From Eublepharis macularius (taxonomy: Eukaryota > Chordata > Lepidosauria > Squamata > Eublepharidae), in NCBI RefSeq assembly GCF_028583425.1, contig NC_072802.1, positions 13,215,926-13,279,925 on the forward strand: 64,000 bases of DNA, read 5' to 3'. Positions 1 through 15,890 of this stretch are shown here, piece after piece; position 1 is the stretch's first letter; every line of letters begins with the position of its first letter. The notes under the pieces were generated by a model. That model had not been told where the DNA came from. It made no database searches and worked only from the letters and a program-made list of their open reading frames with translations. Both the position numbers and the translations under genes were made by a program.

Positions 1-286
1 ATTGTATGGTATAGTATACAAAAAAATACTATATTGATAGTATATTTGATAGAGTATATGTATAAAAGAACTAGAATATGCTTAGAGTAAGAGATATTAT
101 GATATATGTGTTGTAGAAAAATACAAGTGAAATAGAGCTAAGTAATAAGAGGGGTTAAGGGTTGGAAAGCTGTTGGAAGTCAATAGGGAGGGGGGAGGAA
201 AAGGGTGGGGATTAGAATAAATGAGATATAAGGGGAATGTATGTATTAAATTGGAAATTTAAACTCACCAATAAAAATTAAAAAAG
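1..286 (+). mobile_element. probable L1-type LINE 3' end (3'UTR fragment)
   Basis: AT-rich non-coding sequence ending in CCAATAAAAATTAAAAAAG, a polyadenylation-signal-like motif followed by an A-rich tail. This resembles the 3' end of the L1-type LINE at 46.8 kb (CCAATAAAAAATTTTTC before poly-A). It has no open frame and lies in an ACSL4 intron. The assignment rests only on the shape of the tail; the 5' limit lies outside the window. Confidence 0.35.
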
Positions 287-430
287 AGAGAGAAAGATCT
301 CGCCAGCATCCCTTCTCTCTGGGCATATCAAGGCATGTTTCTCTAGAAAGGAGAGCTCAGTCTTGGTTTTGCAAATAGTTGTATAGACAACTGATTTAAG
401 ACTAAAATGTTTTCTTGCATTCTGTTCTAG

Positions 431-588
431 TGACCAGTCTTATGTGATCAGCTTTGTAGTTCCCAATCAGAAGAAACTAACTGTTCTTGCTGAACAGAAA
501 GGAGTTACCGGAACTTGGGTGGACATCTGTAACAATCCTATCATAGAATCTGAAATTCTAAAAGAGATTAAGGAGGTGGCTAACAAAA
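431..588 (+). CDS. ACSL4: ACSL4 penultimate coding exon
   Basis: Acyl-CoA synthetase long-chain family member 4 activates arachidonate and other long-chain polyunsaturated fatty acids to acyl-CoA with ATP and CoA, on ER, peroxisomal and mitochondria-associated membranes. The exon follows a pyrimidine-rich acceptor (TTCTGTTCTAG) and ends at AAAA|GTAAGC. Its translation, beginning [20 protein letters not shown] and continuing through [10 protein letters not shown] to [12 protein letters not shown], closely matches vertebrate ACSL4 in the C-terminal part of the AMP-forming domain. Its end phase joins exactly to the exon at 3822, rebuilding the junction [12 protein letters not shown]; human has [12 protein letters not shown] from memory. 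The open frame continues into the intron for about 100 bases beyond the donor, but that tail has no family similarity. The upstream exons lie outside the window. Confidence 0.95.
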
Positions 589-3979
<3,391 letters not shown>

Positions 3980-6900
3980 CCTCCGAACCACCTTCAGTTG
4001 GAAGTGTGCAGGGTTCCTTCAAAGACTGAGTGACGAACGTAAATTCCCCCAATGTTGGCTGTAATTGTAAATGAAGAGGTGGCCATTTGCGAAACAGAGA
4101 AAAGGGACCCTCCATTTCCAAGAAGGAACAGTGTTCACTTTCTGAATGCTTTCAAAGATGCTGTCCAAATGACTGACCCACTGCCATTGTTTCATTTGAT
4201 CACTGCCAGTACCGAGATGGCTGTGTTCATATGAAACTCCCTCAATGGGTAAACCATTGTTTCACTCATCTGTCATGGCTCCTCTTACAACTCATACGGA
4301 ATTAAATCATCTTCAAGGATTCCATTATGGTGTTTTTCAAAGTAGAGCCTGTATTTAATGTGTGCACTGTATGAGAAAAAAGTGAAGAAAGAGTAGACAG
4401 AACTACGCTAGTAGCTTGCACAGAATGCTGCTCCAAAATCCGCAATCTCAGGTCCTTTGCTATATAAAGGTAGCTTCTTTTTAACTTGACTGTCACCCTG
4501 AGGAGCTAAGAGGCAGACAAGGGAAGTTCCTCTATCAAATGGTTACTTTCGCACAGCCAATACAACTGACTGACCCTGGTTGGTAGCTTGGATTTTGCAC
4601 CATGCACATGCAATTAAGCAGTTTTGCAGCTGTGGAGTTGCTTATGGAGCTCTTTCCCATTCAGTGCTGCTGGCTGTAGTTAGGCTGCTAAAGAGGTAAT
4701 TTCAGCTGTGCGAAAGTACTGAGGGAAGAGACATTCGTGGTACTTTTTCCCTGAGTACGAAGGGCCCATTCCAGTTTGCTCCTTTTCCCTCTACCCTGAA
4801 GAAATGTAAATGCAGCTTTAAAAGCCCCTCTTTCTCTCCAATATCCTTGGCCTTTCACTAAGCACAGGTCACAACAGTCCCTTGACAGAAGCTTCCGAAG
4901 CTTCCAAATGAAGCTTCCGAAGCTTCCAAATGAAATGACGAAGGGGGCAAATGCAGTGCTGAGATCTTCCGTATGCCGTATTCTGAGGATCTATAGTGCC
5001 TAAAAGGGAGACAAGTACACTTAAGAGGAGGTGATTGTTGGCCATCCACAATGTTCTTTGACCTTTACACCCTGCATTTCCAACACTGCCACAAAGATTC
5101 TTTTCCTTCTCAAACTTCAAAAGAAGATAGACTAGTGAAGTTTGCCTTTTTCAGCACTATGCTGGCTTGTAAAGACAATGCTGGCAACCGCATAATATCA
5201 AAGACTTTATTTAAAACTAGATTATGTCTCTGAAATCAGTGGGACAAAAACAAGCTTTGACGGGTAAAGAACTGTATGGCCTGTTTAGCTTTTTAAAAGA
5301 TACATACTTGTACAGCGCAAGTGTGACATTTTGGGGTCTCTGTGCCTGTTCCTCCAAATACATACACACCAGGAATTAAATCTTTTGAGTTTTTAAAAAC
5401 TTTCTTTTTAACTTTGAAAGGGCATTCTCTTTATCTTTTAAGACATCAAACAAAACAAGTTGCTTGTACAAACCGAGAATTTCTTTTTTGTATGTGGTGA
5501 ACTTTGGAAGTGGTTTCATTTTTTTAAGGAACTGGTCCAAAAGGGAAGAAAACTACTTAAAACTTGTTTTGTCTTTTTCTGTTTGTGAAAATGGTTTATT
5601 TAAAAACTGGAAATTCTTGGTGTGCTATGAGGAGACAGGGTAGGCAGTCAGTCTCGTATAGTTTGTGGGGTTTGTTTGCTGCATTCAACAGAATGTCTTC
5701 TTTTTCATTCATACTTCGTGCTCGTGTATCCCTGCTAGCAGTTCATACTTGAACCAGAAATACTGTAAGATGTGGCAATTCTTGATGCTGTTCTACTTTT
5801 GCACTTTTTCTTAATCCTTTTATATATGTTGCTTCCATTTTTGTAAAGACGTGGCCCTTAATTGCGATGTGTTACACGTTGACTTGGATTCTAAAGTATT
5901 TATAAAATAGAATTCTTTTATTCATAATATTTAAATGTGTATATTATGGTCAAAAGGAAAATCATCTGGTATTGTTACTGAAGAATGAAGGGATTTTTAT
6001 ATGAAATGTCATTTCTGCACATGGGCAGTTTTAAATGCAAACCGGGCAAGTTTTTCTTTCTATGAGGTGTATGTGTGGGGTTGGACAACAGTAAATTTGC
6101 TAAAACCTATATGCTAATATTTCAACCAGAACTGGCTGTCCCATCCTGAAGGACCAATTTTAGTTTTAAATCGACAAGTGGTATTTTTGATATCTTTCAC
6201 TTGACTAATTTATCCAGCCAAACCAGCACACTGCCAACTGATTTTGTAGTGACTCAAGCCCACAAGTCCAATCTGGTTGCTGTAATAGGGCAGGGGATTC
6301 TCGCCTATTGCAGAAGGGACCAGGGAAATGTTTCTTGGTGAGTCTTGAACCAAACACATACACATGTTTATATATGCAAGAAATACTTCCCGTATTGATT
6401 GTGGGTGGTTGTTTTTTTAACGAGTTTGTCTTTGCAGCCTGTTACATTCAATCTGTGGTAAAATTGCTCTTCTATTTAGACACCTAATTTGCTATTTGAC
6501 CTCCTGTCAAACATAGAAAAAACAATCGCAATACAACAAATGTATGGAGTAAACATCTGTTGTGTGATTAAATCTGATGGCAGATCTCGTGAAGTTTCTT
6601 CAGAATGTACTAAGTATGTTTATCTTGCCTGTACAGTCCATTTTTCTTGTGTTCATGTGAATTTTACTTCAATATGCAAAAAAGATTTTTTAAGAATGTC
6701 ACAGTTCGAAATATAGCTTAACGGGCACAAAACATTTAAGAGATTTTTGTTTCTCCACAACAATCATGGTCATAGTAAAAAAAAGTTTGCCACCTTCTCA
6801 AGCATTATATATTTAGGCTAGTGAGACTCAGCAGCTCAGGTGCCACATGTGGCTCTTTGGCATGCCATCTGTGGTTCTTCGTTCATATTTTGCTCTCCAG

Positions 6901-7271
6901 TGTGGTACCTGCCCTCTGTTCTAGGAGAGTGGGCAGTTTATTTAGAAACTGGGATAGTTTTATCATTGCTGTAAACCAAGATAAAACTAGGGGGTTTATT
7001 TTTAAAAAACAAAACAGTTAGTCCATGGCGATTATATCAAGGTTGTGGAAATGTAGCAGTTCTGTGTATGAGACTGCGTGGACAATGTAGCTGAATTAGG
7101 CGGTGGAACAGGGTATACCACCATTGAATGTTAAATCCATAAAACAATGTGCAAGTACAAAACATAGCATGGAGAGAGGTTCTACACACCTGTTGTCTTG
7201 CACAATTAGAATATAACTCAAAAGGGAATTTTTAACATAGGGGGAACATTTTAATATCCAGCCTCAATAAA
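3980..7271 (+). other. ACSL4: probable ACSL4 3'UTR and flank
   Basis: AT-rich, non-coding and almost free of recognisable repeats, which fits the long 3'UTR known for ACSL4 in other vertebrates. The first canonical AATAAA I found after the stop is at 7266-7271; ATTAAA variants occur earlier (for example near 4303 and 5375). A 22-bp near-palindromic unit (GAAGCTTCC-type) is duplicated at about 4889-4932. The true transcript end is not visible from sequence alone. Confidence 0.4.
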
Positions 7272-7860
7272 GAGTTCCTGGAGAATTCAAAAGTTTGCAT
7301 ACTGTTTTGTGTCATAACTCCTAATTGAAAGCCCTTCCCTTCACTCCAGATACTCGTAAGCTGGTGATGGTTCACTAGTACAGGACAGAGAGACAACCCT
7401 ACATGTTCAGACATACTCTGGTAATTTAAAAAAGTTGTATTATAGATTGCTTGGGTTTGGGGTGGTGTGCAGGACATACAGTAGTTATGTGGCAGTTTGG
7501 GATTTTGAGAATTGCCAGTGTGGCTTGGCCCTTTCTGGTCTGTGGAATATCGCTGATTTAAGCAAAGTGATATTAAAACTAGGCAATCTACTCAGCAGAT
7601 CACAGCAAATCCCATATTTAGCAGGAAAAACACACATTGGTAACCATTTGCTGATCTGATTCTATCCTCCATTATTTAAATCACTGCATACCAACACACA
7701 GGAGGTGTTTTTCTTTCTACACTGGAATGCTTCCATGTTTAATTGAAAGTATTCCAGGGCTTAGCCAAGAGCTTCAGAAATGCAAGCAAGCAAGCTGATT
7801 CTGGGCTTTTGTCAGTCTATGGAAGACAGGATATGTTGAAGGTGACTCCCTACCCTTGCA
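7272..7860. other. intergenic sequence, nothing recognised
   Basis: No gene, RNA or clear repeat was recognised between the ACSL4 3' region and the Gypsy fossil. Open frames are short and have no family similarity. Confidence 0.5.
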
Positions 7861-7899
7861 GCAAGAAATCCAAGCTCTGTTGAGTCAATGGGTTTTTAT

Positions 7900-10800
7900 T
7901 GAGAGATCATAGGCTTTGCCATACATATGTCCATAGGTTACACAGAAGCAATTAAAGGCGTCTGGCTGTACACAGGTCTCTTGTTAAGAATGACGCATTG
8001 AGTACACGATACATTATATCAACCCTTCTCCATGTCCCCCACCCCTCCAGTTCTCCCAGCCGAACATAATCAGTAGTGGAACAGAGAGGAGTCGTCCCAA
8101 GGCCACTGCGGCGAGCCATCCGAGATAAGGGCTCTCCCGTCCTGGAATCTGGAAAGCAACAAGGGAACAGGAGCATGAGGCTATTGTAACATATCCTAAG
8201 CTGGGTAACAATATGGAGGGACAGTGGGCAACAATCCTGACATTTCTGCCCACCCCAAGGCCCCGGCTTCTCCGGGTAGCGTCTGTGGAAGTTGGCAGTG
8301 AGTTTGGGGGCGCTGATGTGGGAGTGTTTGACCCACTCCCGGAATGCTTCGTCGAAGTCTCGCCAGCGGACTAAGTATAATTTCCTGTTTCTAATTTTGG
8401 AGTCCAGAATTTCCTCTACTTCATAGAGGGCTTGCCCATCCACTAGGGTAGGATGTAGAACTCCCTTTTCCGGATGCCATTCACCGGGGCAGGGGCTTTT
8501 TTCAGGAGGCTGAAGTGGAACGTTGGGTGGACTTGACGTAGGTTTTTTGGGAGTTCTAGTTCCACGGTAACATCATTGATTACTCTCTTGACAGGGAAGG
8601 GAGCCAAGGTATTTGAGTCCTAGTTTTTTGCATGGCTGGTTGCTTTTGAAGTTCTTGGTAGAGATGTGCACCCAGTCGCTGGACAGTAGTTTCCGTTGCT
8701 CAGTGCGATGCCAGTCTGCAAACTTTTTGTAATCCTCTTTGGCTTTCTTTAGAGTCCCCTGTATAATCTTTCACTGCGATGTTAACGTAGACCACCATTC
8801 TCGCAGATCCCCGTCTTTTGGGATCCAGGGTTGGTTGTGAAGGGTAAGGCTGTTCCTTCATATCCGTGCACTATTTTGAAGGGCGAGGCTCCGGTTGAGC
8901 TATGGATCGCATTGTTGTATGTGTATTCAGTGAAATGGATAAAGTCTGTCCAGTTATCCTGTTGATAATTAATGTAGCATCATAAGAATTGTTCCAGCAC
9001 TTGCTTAGTGCGTTAGGTTTGTCCATCGGTTTGAGGATGGGTGGAGCTTATGCCCTGTTCAATGCCCGCAACTCGGAGGAGCTGCCACCAGAAGTTGGCA
9101 ACAAATTGTACGCCTTGATCCGAGATTACCTTGAAGAGAAAAGAGTACAGTCTTACTATATGCTTCATGAACAGCTTAGCCAGTTCCTTGGCTGTGGGGA
9201 TGGTAGTGCACGGAATGAAATGGGCTTGTTTAGAGAACAGGTCGACTACAACCAGGACACATGTGTATCCTTTCAAGGGTGGTAGGTCGGTGATAAAGTC
9301 CATTGAAATAACTGCCCATGGTCTGGGCAGGGTCTCCAGCGGTTGCAGGAGCCTTGGGGGTTTTCCCCTCCTGGTTTTTCCCATGATACACACTGGGCAG
9401 GAAGTAACGTATTGGGAGACGTCTTGTCTCATATTGGGCCACCAGAATTGCCATTGCACTAGGTGGAGGGTTTTTAAGTATCCAAAATGGCCAGCGAACT
9501 TGGAGTCATGGTATTGTTGGGGGATTTCTTTTCGTAAGCTGTGTGGTATGTAGAGCTTACTGCCTTGATACCAATCGCCTGTCTCCGTTTGGGTTAGCTC
9601 GCCTTTGGGAGTACTTCCCCCCTCCTTTTCCGCCTCGGCTTTCACTTTCTTCCCCCACTCTGAGAGTTTGGGTTTCTGGCTGCTTTGCATTTTTGCCGCT
9701 TTGTTGCATGTCGTCACCACTCCTCCCAGCTGGGCAGGTGAGAACACTGTGTCAATGACTTCCTCTCTTTGACTGTTATGCTGTGGCATGCACAAGAGGG
9801 TGTCCACTAAAAAGTTTGCCTGCCCCGGGAGGTATTTTAATGTAAACTCGAATTTGGAGAAGAACTCCGCCCACCGTAATTGTTTGGCGCTTAATTTTCG
9901 GGGGGGGGGGGCGCATAGGGCTTCCAGGTTCTTATGGTCTGTCCAGACCTCAAATGGGTTTCTAGCTCCCTCCAACCATTGCCTCCACATAGTGAGAGCG
10001 AGTTTGACAGCGAACGCTTCCTTTTCCCACACACTCCATTTGTGTTCAGTGTCGGAAATTTTTTTGGACAGGTAGGCGCAGGGGCGTAGCTTCCCCTTCT
10101 CATCGGGTTGTAGTAAAACCCCGCCCACTGCCATATCACTTGCATCTACTTGCACTATGAATTTCCGGTTCTCGTCTGGGTGCTCTAGCACGGGTTCCGA
10201 GACAAACCTTTGTTTTAGGTTTTCAAATGCTTGTTGGCATTCCCCCGTCCCGTGTAACTTTGCGCTAGGTTTTTTATCTGGCAGCCCTTTACCCTTGGTC
10301 TTTAGTAAATCCGTTAAGGGTAGGGCGAGTTGGGCAAAGTTATTTATGAACAGTCTGTAAAAGTTGGCAAACCCTAGGAAGGATTGTAATTGCCTTCTGG
10401 TTTGGAGTGCTGCCCACCCGCTGATTGTCTGAATTTTGGCGGGGTCCATTTTTAGTCCCTGATGGGAGTTGCGGTGCCCTAGAAAATCCAATTCCTCTTT
10501 ATGGAATTCACATTTGGACAGTTTCTCTGGCTGCTTGTGTTTTAGTAAGGCCGTTAACACTTTCCTGACCAACTCCACATGCTTTTTTATCCGCTGAATA
10601 GATAAGCATGTCATCTAGGTAACCCCCCCCCCTTGTACAGGTATTCATGCAGTACCTCATTTATGAGGTTCATATACACACCTGGAGCCCCTTTGTGGCT
10701 AAATGGCATGACCAGGTATTTGAATTGTCCCAATGGGGTGTTGAACATGGTTTTTCACTCATCCCCCCCCCTCGGATCCGCACCCGGAAGTAGGCATCTT

Positions 10801-13800
10801 TCAAGTCCAACTTCGAAAAGATTTTTGCTTTGGGCCACCACGCTTAGTAGGTCTCAGATTAAGGGGAGCGGGTACGCGTTGGACATTGAGATAGCGTTTA
10901 CCCCCCTGAAATCTGTGCATAGGCGCAGGCCCCCATCTTTCTTTTTGACGAACAAGACTGGCGCTGCATGGGGGGAGCTGGTCGGGCAGATAAATCCGTG
11001 TTCTAAGTTTTTGTCAATGAAATTCCTCAGCTCCTGTCTTTCCGCCGGGCTCATGGAGTACAGTTTGCCCTTAAGTAGCTTTTCCCCAGGGACTAGTTCA
11101 ATAGCACAGGCAGTGCTTCTGTGTGTGGGGGGGGAGTTTGTTGGCCTCGTCATCAAATGCCAAGCGGAGGTCTCAATATTCAAGGGGGATGGCTCCCTCC
11201 TCCTCCTTCGTGAGCAAAACGACCTCCAGCAGGGAGGGGGCCTCTCTTCCCCATACCCAGGCATGCGCTGCGCATTTGTCCCCTTTGAATACGATCATTC
11301 CCATGGACCATTTAATGTAGGGGTCATGATCCCAGAGCCAGCGACTCCCCAACACGAAGGGGTATTTTGCTACATTGCTGACTATGTAGGTGCGGGCTTC
11401 CCAGTGCTCTCCCATCCCTGTTGGGATGGGCTCGGTTTCATAGGAGTCGGGGCTCATGCTAGACCCATCCATTTGCTCGAATGCTATCGGGTCTTTTAGT
11501 TCATGGGTATCCTGTTGCGCAAGCATCCTGAGTCTATTAGGGCTTGCACTCATGCATGGGTTCCCCTTTTCGGTTCACTAGTATTACCGGCATGAATAGT
11601 ATGGCCCCCCTCTCCCTCACCTGGGGTGGGGTGGACTCCTTTGCAACCTACCGTCGGTGCTGTCTTACGACAGATCTGTCCCGTTTCCCGGCGGTAGGTA
11701 CATCTCCTCGCTGAGGTCTTCCGCGTCGCCCGGGTGTTCCTCCGCATCCAAGCCAGTTTCCGGCCTCCCGCACTTGGGTGGTAGCTTGCACTCAGCTTTC
11801 AGGGCTTGTGGGGCTGGAGGGGATCTTTGGCTTTGCCGGGCAGACGACGGCTTAAAGTGGCATTGTGTGGCAAAATGCCCGATGCCCCTGCATTGCAGGC
11901 ACAACCCTTGCCTCCAGTGGGTGTCTTGCATCTCTCGGCCGGGTCCGGGGCCACCAGACGGTGGTGCTCGGCCTCAGCTATATACGAGGGGGGCCTCCTC
12001 GCGCCCGTAAGCTGGAGTTGCTTCACCAATCAGACCACCTGTGTCCGGTTTTCGACCTCGCATGCCAATTGGATCCATCCCGAGGGTTGATGGGTCATCT
12101 TGCATCAGGGCCCAATCTAACAGGTTGGTGTTCATGCCATTCCGGAATAGTTCTATTTTGACTTCTTCATGATAGTCTGGGCACTTGGTGGCGAGTTGAT
12201 GGAACTCGGCGGTGTAATCCCTCACATGCTGGGACCCCTGCCGGATGGCTCGGAGTTTAGTCCGGAACCTCTCCCCTTCCATCGGGTTTTCATATTGGGC
12301 TCTTAAGGCCCTGATGAATGCCTGTAAATCGTACAGCTCGGGGGCTCCCATGTCGTGCAGGGTCACATACCATTCTGCCGCCGCTCCCCCCAATCTGGAC
12401 CCCAGATGGGTAACGCAGCTTTGCTTTGATGCAAACAGATGGCCCCATTCGTTGAAGAATTCCAGTGCTTGCACAATGAAGTTTCCCAGTTTCCTAAGGT
12501 TTCCATCGAAGGTGGCTTCCAGCTCAATCCAGCCTAAGGGATTCCCCTTGCTCTTGTGTCCAGGTTACCCCCCCGCCTGGTAAGGGGGGGCGCGGGTTGC
12601 CCCCATTCTGACCTCGGGGATGGGGTCATGACGGCCCAGTGGTCCCGTAGCCCGTGCGATGGCGCCCCCTAGGGGAGTTGCGGTCCCCTGGGCGGCCCCC
12701 TTGGAGCTGGGGGTGGAGCCACAGGCTGGGTGCTTCTGCGGGCATCCCTCAGGAGAGCGGGATGCTGTCCAGTCCCCCCTTGCTGTGATGGGCACGGTTT
12801 GGGGGGCCACCTGTCGGTCTCGGCGGCCCTGGGCGGGGGGTGGGGCCGGGTGGCAGCTTGGGTAGTGGTCCCTGCCTGGGTCCTGTTGCCCCCCTTGCAC
12901 TGACTCCCACCGATGCCTGTGGCTGACGTTAGGTTCGAGCGCCTCTTGGGGTCAGAGGGACAGTGGCGGCGGCTCTTCCTCCTGGGGTGGTTGCAGGGGG
13001 AGTTCCAGATGGGTGAATACGGGGAACCCAACCGGCTGCGTCGTCATAAATCCGTGCGCCGCCTGCGCCAACTCTCCCCTCATCGCCGGCCTCCAACGCA
13101 GCATATCGTGGCTCTTTGGCCTGGGTGGCCCTCCCCTTGACCTGGCTGTCCCGCAGTTTGGAGGGCTTCACGGCAGAGTTCTTCTTCCCAGGCACATTGC
13201 ATCTGCCACGCACGTTCTCACTCCTCCTGGGAGAAATCGGGCTCGGTGGGGGCCTCTGAGTCTTGCGTCGTCCCTGCCCCAGTGGGCGTCCCAGAGGCAT
13301 CGTGATAATCGCTCGAGCCGGAGGATCGAGACTCCTGGGACCCCTTGCTAGCGTACTCCACAATTGCGAGGATTTGTACATCAAGCAGCACCGGTTGTGC
13401 TGCATCCATGGGGGCCAGAGGGGGGTGCACAGGAGCACCGCCCCCCTCACCCTCCCTGGGGGCTGTGGGGTATAATCCAGGGTCCCTGATCTCAACAAAT
13501 TCATGGGATGCCAGGGTGCGTTGAACGCCACGAGCGCTATCCACCCAGCCCTGTGTTAGGCCGGTCACTGCTAGCAGGTTGTAGCGCATCACCTGGACTT
13601 TTTCCATGAGGGCATCCAAACGGTCCCTGCCTCGCTGCTCTGCGCCCTCGGTTGGCTCGGGCGCCCCCTGCTCCGGATACACCCATTCCCACCACCAGAG
13701 CTCCTTCAATGGTATCCAGCTCAGGCCGGTCAGGGGTTGAAAAGCGGGCTTCAGGCCTCCAGCGGCTGAGCTCTTGTGTGGGCCGGATGCCTCCACATAA

Positions 13801-14215
13801 TGGCCCGCCGCCTCGTCCCACCAGAACTCCTGGCCACCGCTGGCTATCCCTGGTCCCTCCACCTCCACTGAGAGTAGGAACGTCTCCCAAGTGTAATCCA
13901 CCCCGGCCTCTTGCCCTGGCTGGGCCTCCGGGATGGCTAATAATTGGAGGTCCAGGCCGCTGCTGAGCCCCGTGCCCATGGAGTAGCACGCAAATAAAGT
14001 CCTGCGGCGCCACTCCTCCCTTGGCTGAGAGGTCCATTGTCTCAGGGTGGGCAAGCTGGACCACGACAGGTGGGTGGCCCCACTCTGGGGAATTGCCCCC
14101 GTGTCCGCAGAAGTCCGCCCGGCCATTGGCGCCTGTTCCAGGGGCCGGACCGGTTGGAGGGAAAGGTCCTCCGCATCCATCCCTCCTAGGTTGAGCAAAT
14201 AAAGGAAACAATAAA
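7900..14215 (-). mobile_element. Ty3/Gypsy chromovirus fossil, broken
   Basis: An LTR-retrotransposon fossil read on the - strand. Parts in order: a GC- and proline-rich leader/gag-like region about 12.6-14.2 kb; gag capsid-like region about 11.97-12.47 kb; a CCHC zinc knuckle (CLQCRGIGHFATQC) near 11.9 kb; protease region about 11.2-11.5 kb; reverse transcriptase about 10.4-11.0 kb ([20 protein letters not shown]); RNase H about 9.9-10.2 kb (VQVDASDMAVGGVL); integrase about 8.5-9.55 kb with HHCC finger and DDE core; and a terminal chromodomain about 8.26-8.44 kb (YEVEEILDSKIRNRKLYLVR). The chromodomain places it among chromoviruses, Sushi-like in vertebrates. It is broken in several places (roughly half a dozen) and no LTR pair could be recognised by eye. 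Moderately old by appearance. Confidence 0.9.
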
Positions 14216-15480
14216 TCTTTTATTAACAGAACTTAGGAATGTGTTGCCACAAAACAATAATGCATGAGGATTGTGCATGTCAGTGTTGTGGTATATCTGC
14301 TGTGTGCACCTGGGTTCTACTCACTCTGTTTTGTTTTCATTGTTCAGCTACATGTCACCTACTCTTTTTCTGTTTGTGGCCCTCCAAGAAAAAAATGTGC
14401 ATTCTTAACTGTGTTCTTACATTACCCTTATGTTTAGAATGGAAAACAATATACGTGAAATGAGCCCACAGAGTGTTCAGTGTACAGTCATACCCCAATA
14501 AGTTCAGTAAGCAAGGCAGAAGTTTGGAGTGACTGTCCCTTGTAGCTTTCTTTGCTAATAGTTTTTCAAGCATAACAGAGAGCTTCCCATGGGGAAAAAC
14601 TAGCTCTAAGCAGATAGTTTTAGGTGGGTAGCTGTGTTGGTTGGTAGTAGACGAGCAAGATTTGGGTTGAACACCTTAAGAGACCAACTAGATTTCAAGG
14701 ATGCGAGCTTTCAAAAATCAAAGCTCCCGTCAGTCTTGAAAACTCATACCTGGAAATCTAGTTAAGTGGGAAGCTGTGCTGGTCTAATTTGTTGAGGACA
14801 GATGGAAAAGTCTATTTTAGGTCCAGATCATCTAATTTTGTGTATTGTAGTCTTTATAGTTGTGCTTGGATGTCTTATTCAAACATACCTCTACTCTTCC
14901 TGCAGAGAGTTTCTCTGCTGTTGAGGGGTGCAGACTGTAAGTGGCAGAATTCCAACACCTTAGAAGTTTATAAAATGCATGACAACTAGGATATCCCACT
15001 TGAGACTGCAGTATAGTTTTTTTGTCTGGTCTGTTGATGGTTCTTACAGACCCTTTCCAGGGCAACCCCTTTTTTTGTCCTACTAGTTAAAAAAGTTTCC
15101 TTTGCCTTTTCAGTCGTAGTCAATCCACTTTTACTAAGACTGTTCAGTGTTTTCAATTTCACAATGCAGTTCTGTGTTCTTATATACCTGTATGTGTCAC
15201 CTTGGCAGAATGTGGTCTTCAGTTTTAAGTTTCACACTTCATGGGATACCCAAATTTGTTTTCTTCTTTCATAGAGCATATGTACACCATTCTCATGCTT
15301 TCAGTGCTCTGTTCTTCCCAGGGCACTCTCGTGATACTGTGAGATTTAGTGCCATCTGAGGGGCTGCCCCTGTGGAATAGGGCCCTACTATAAGGGCGCG
15401 CCTCCAGGTGGCTCCTGGTTTTCTGCAAAAGGACTTTGTCATACTACTACTTTCACCAGGAGTACTATCTTTTTGTTTTA
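14216..15480. other. intergenic; one diverged dispersed repeat
   Basis: No gene recognised. About 14630-14765 is a diverged copy of the repeat also seen at 43080-43205 and 61932-62348 (shared words such as GTAGCTGTGTTGG and GAGACCAAC, then AGCTTTC). The remainder shows nothing clear. Confidence 0.5.
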
Positions 15481-15679
15481 AAGGTAGTCCCCTGTGTAAG
15501 CACCAAGTCATTACTGAGCCATGGGGGGACATTGCATCATGATGTTTTCTTGGCAGACTTTTTACGGGGTGGTTTGCCATTGCCTTCCCCAGTCATCTAC
15601 ACTTTACCCCGAGGAAACTGGGTACTCATTTTACCGACCTCGGAAGGATGGAAGGCTGAGTCAACCTTGAGCCATCTCA
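15481..15679 (-). repeat. tRNA-type SINE fragment, cut at the DIRS boundary
   Basis: Contains GGTGGTTTGCCATTGCCTTC and ATTTTACCGACCTCGGAAGG followed by GGCTGAGTCAACC. I recall these words from a common squamate SINE whose tRNA-like head would lie further right. The similarity stops where the DIRS terminal repeat begins, so the DIRS element probably inserted into an older SINE; the head was not found on the far side. Confidence 0.5.
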
Positions 15680-15890
15680 AGGTAACATACTGTTCGTCTA
15701 CGGTCTTTGATGCAGTCCTACCTTGGGGACTGCGCAGCCGCAGGCCAGCCACTGGAAAGGATTTTTCAAGCTCTCAAACAGTAGAGGGCGCTCTCGCCTC
15801 GCAACACGCATGCGCGGCCGTTCCCACCACGTGCCATGTTGCTGGGCGGAGCGATCCCTCTTTCCTCCAGTTCCTTTCTTGCCGCCGCTG
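15680..15890. repeat. DIRS left inverted terminal repeat
   Basis: About 210 bp that is the near-perfect reverse complement of 21148-21358. Shared core words include GAAAGGATTTTTCAAGCTCT, AGAGGGCGCTCTCGCCTCGC and GGAGCGATCCCTCTT. Confidence 0.9.

Noticed and set aside
13218-14198. 326-codon frame considered as a host gene
   Set aside because: It is on the same strand as, and just upstream of, the Gypsy gag region, has no host family similarity, and is better treated as part of that fossil.
7860-14230. LTR pair for the Gypsy element
   Set aside because: I compared the two edges by eye and saw no shared sequence of LTR length; a computed self-alignment of 7.5-14.7 kb would settle it.
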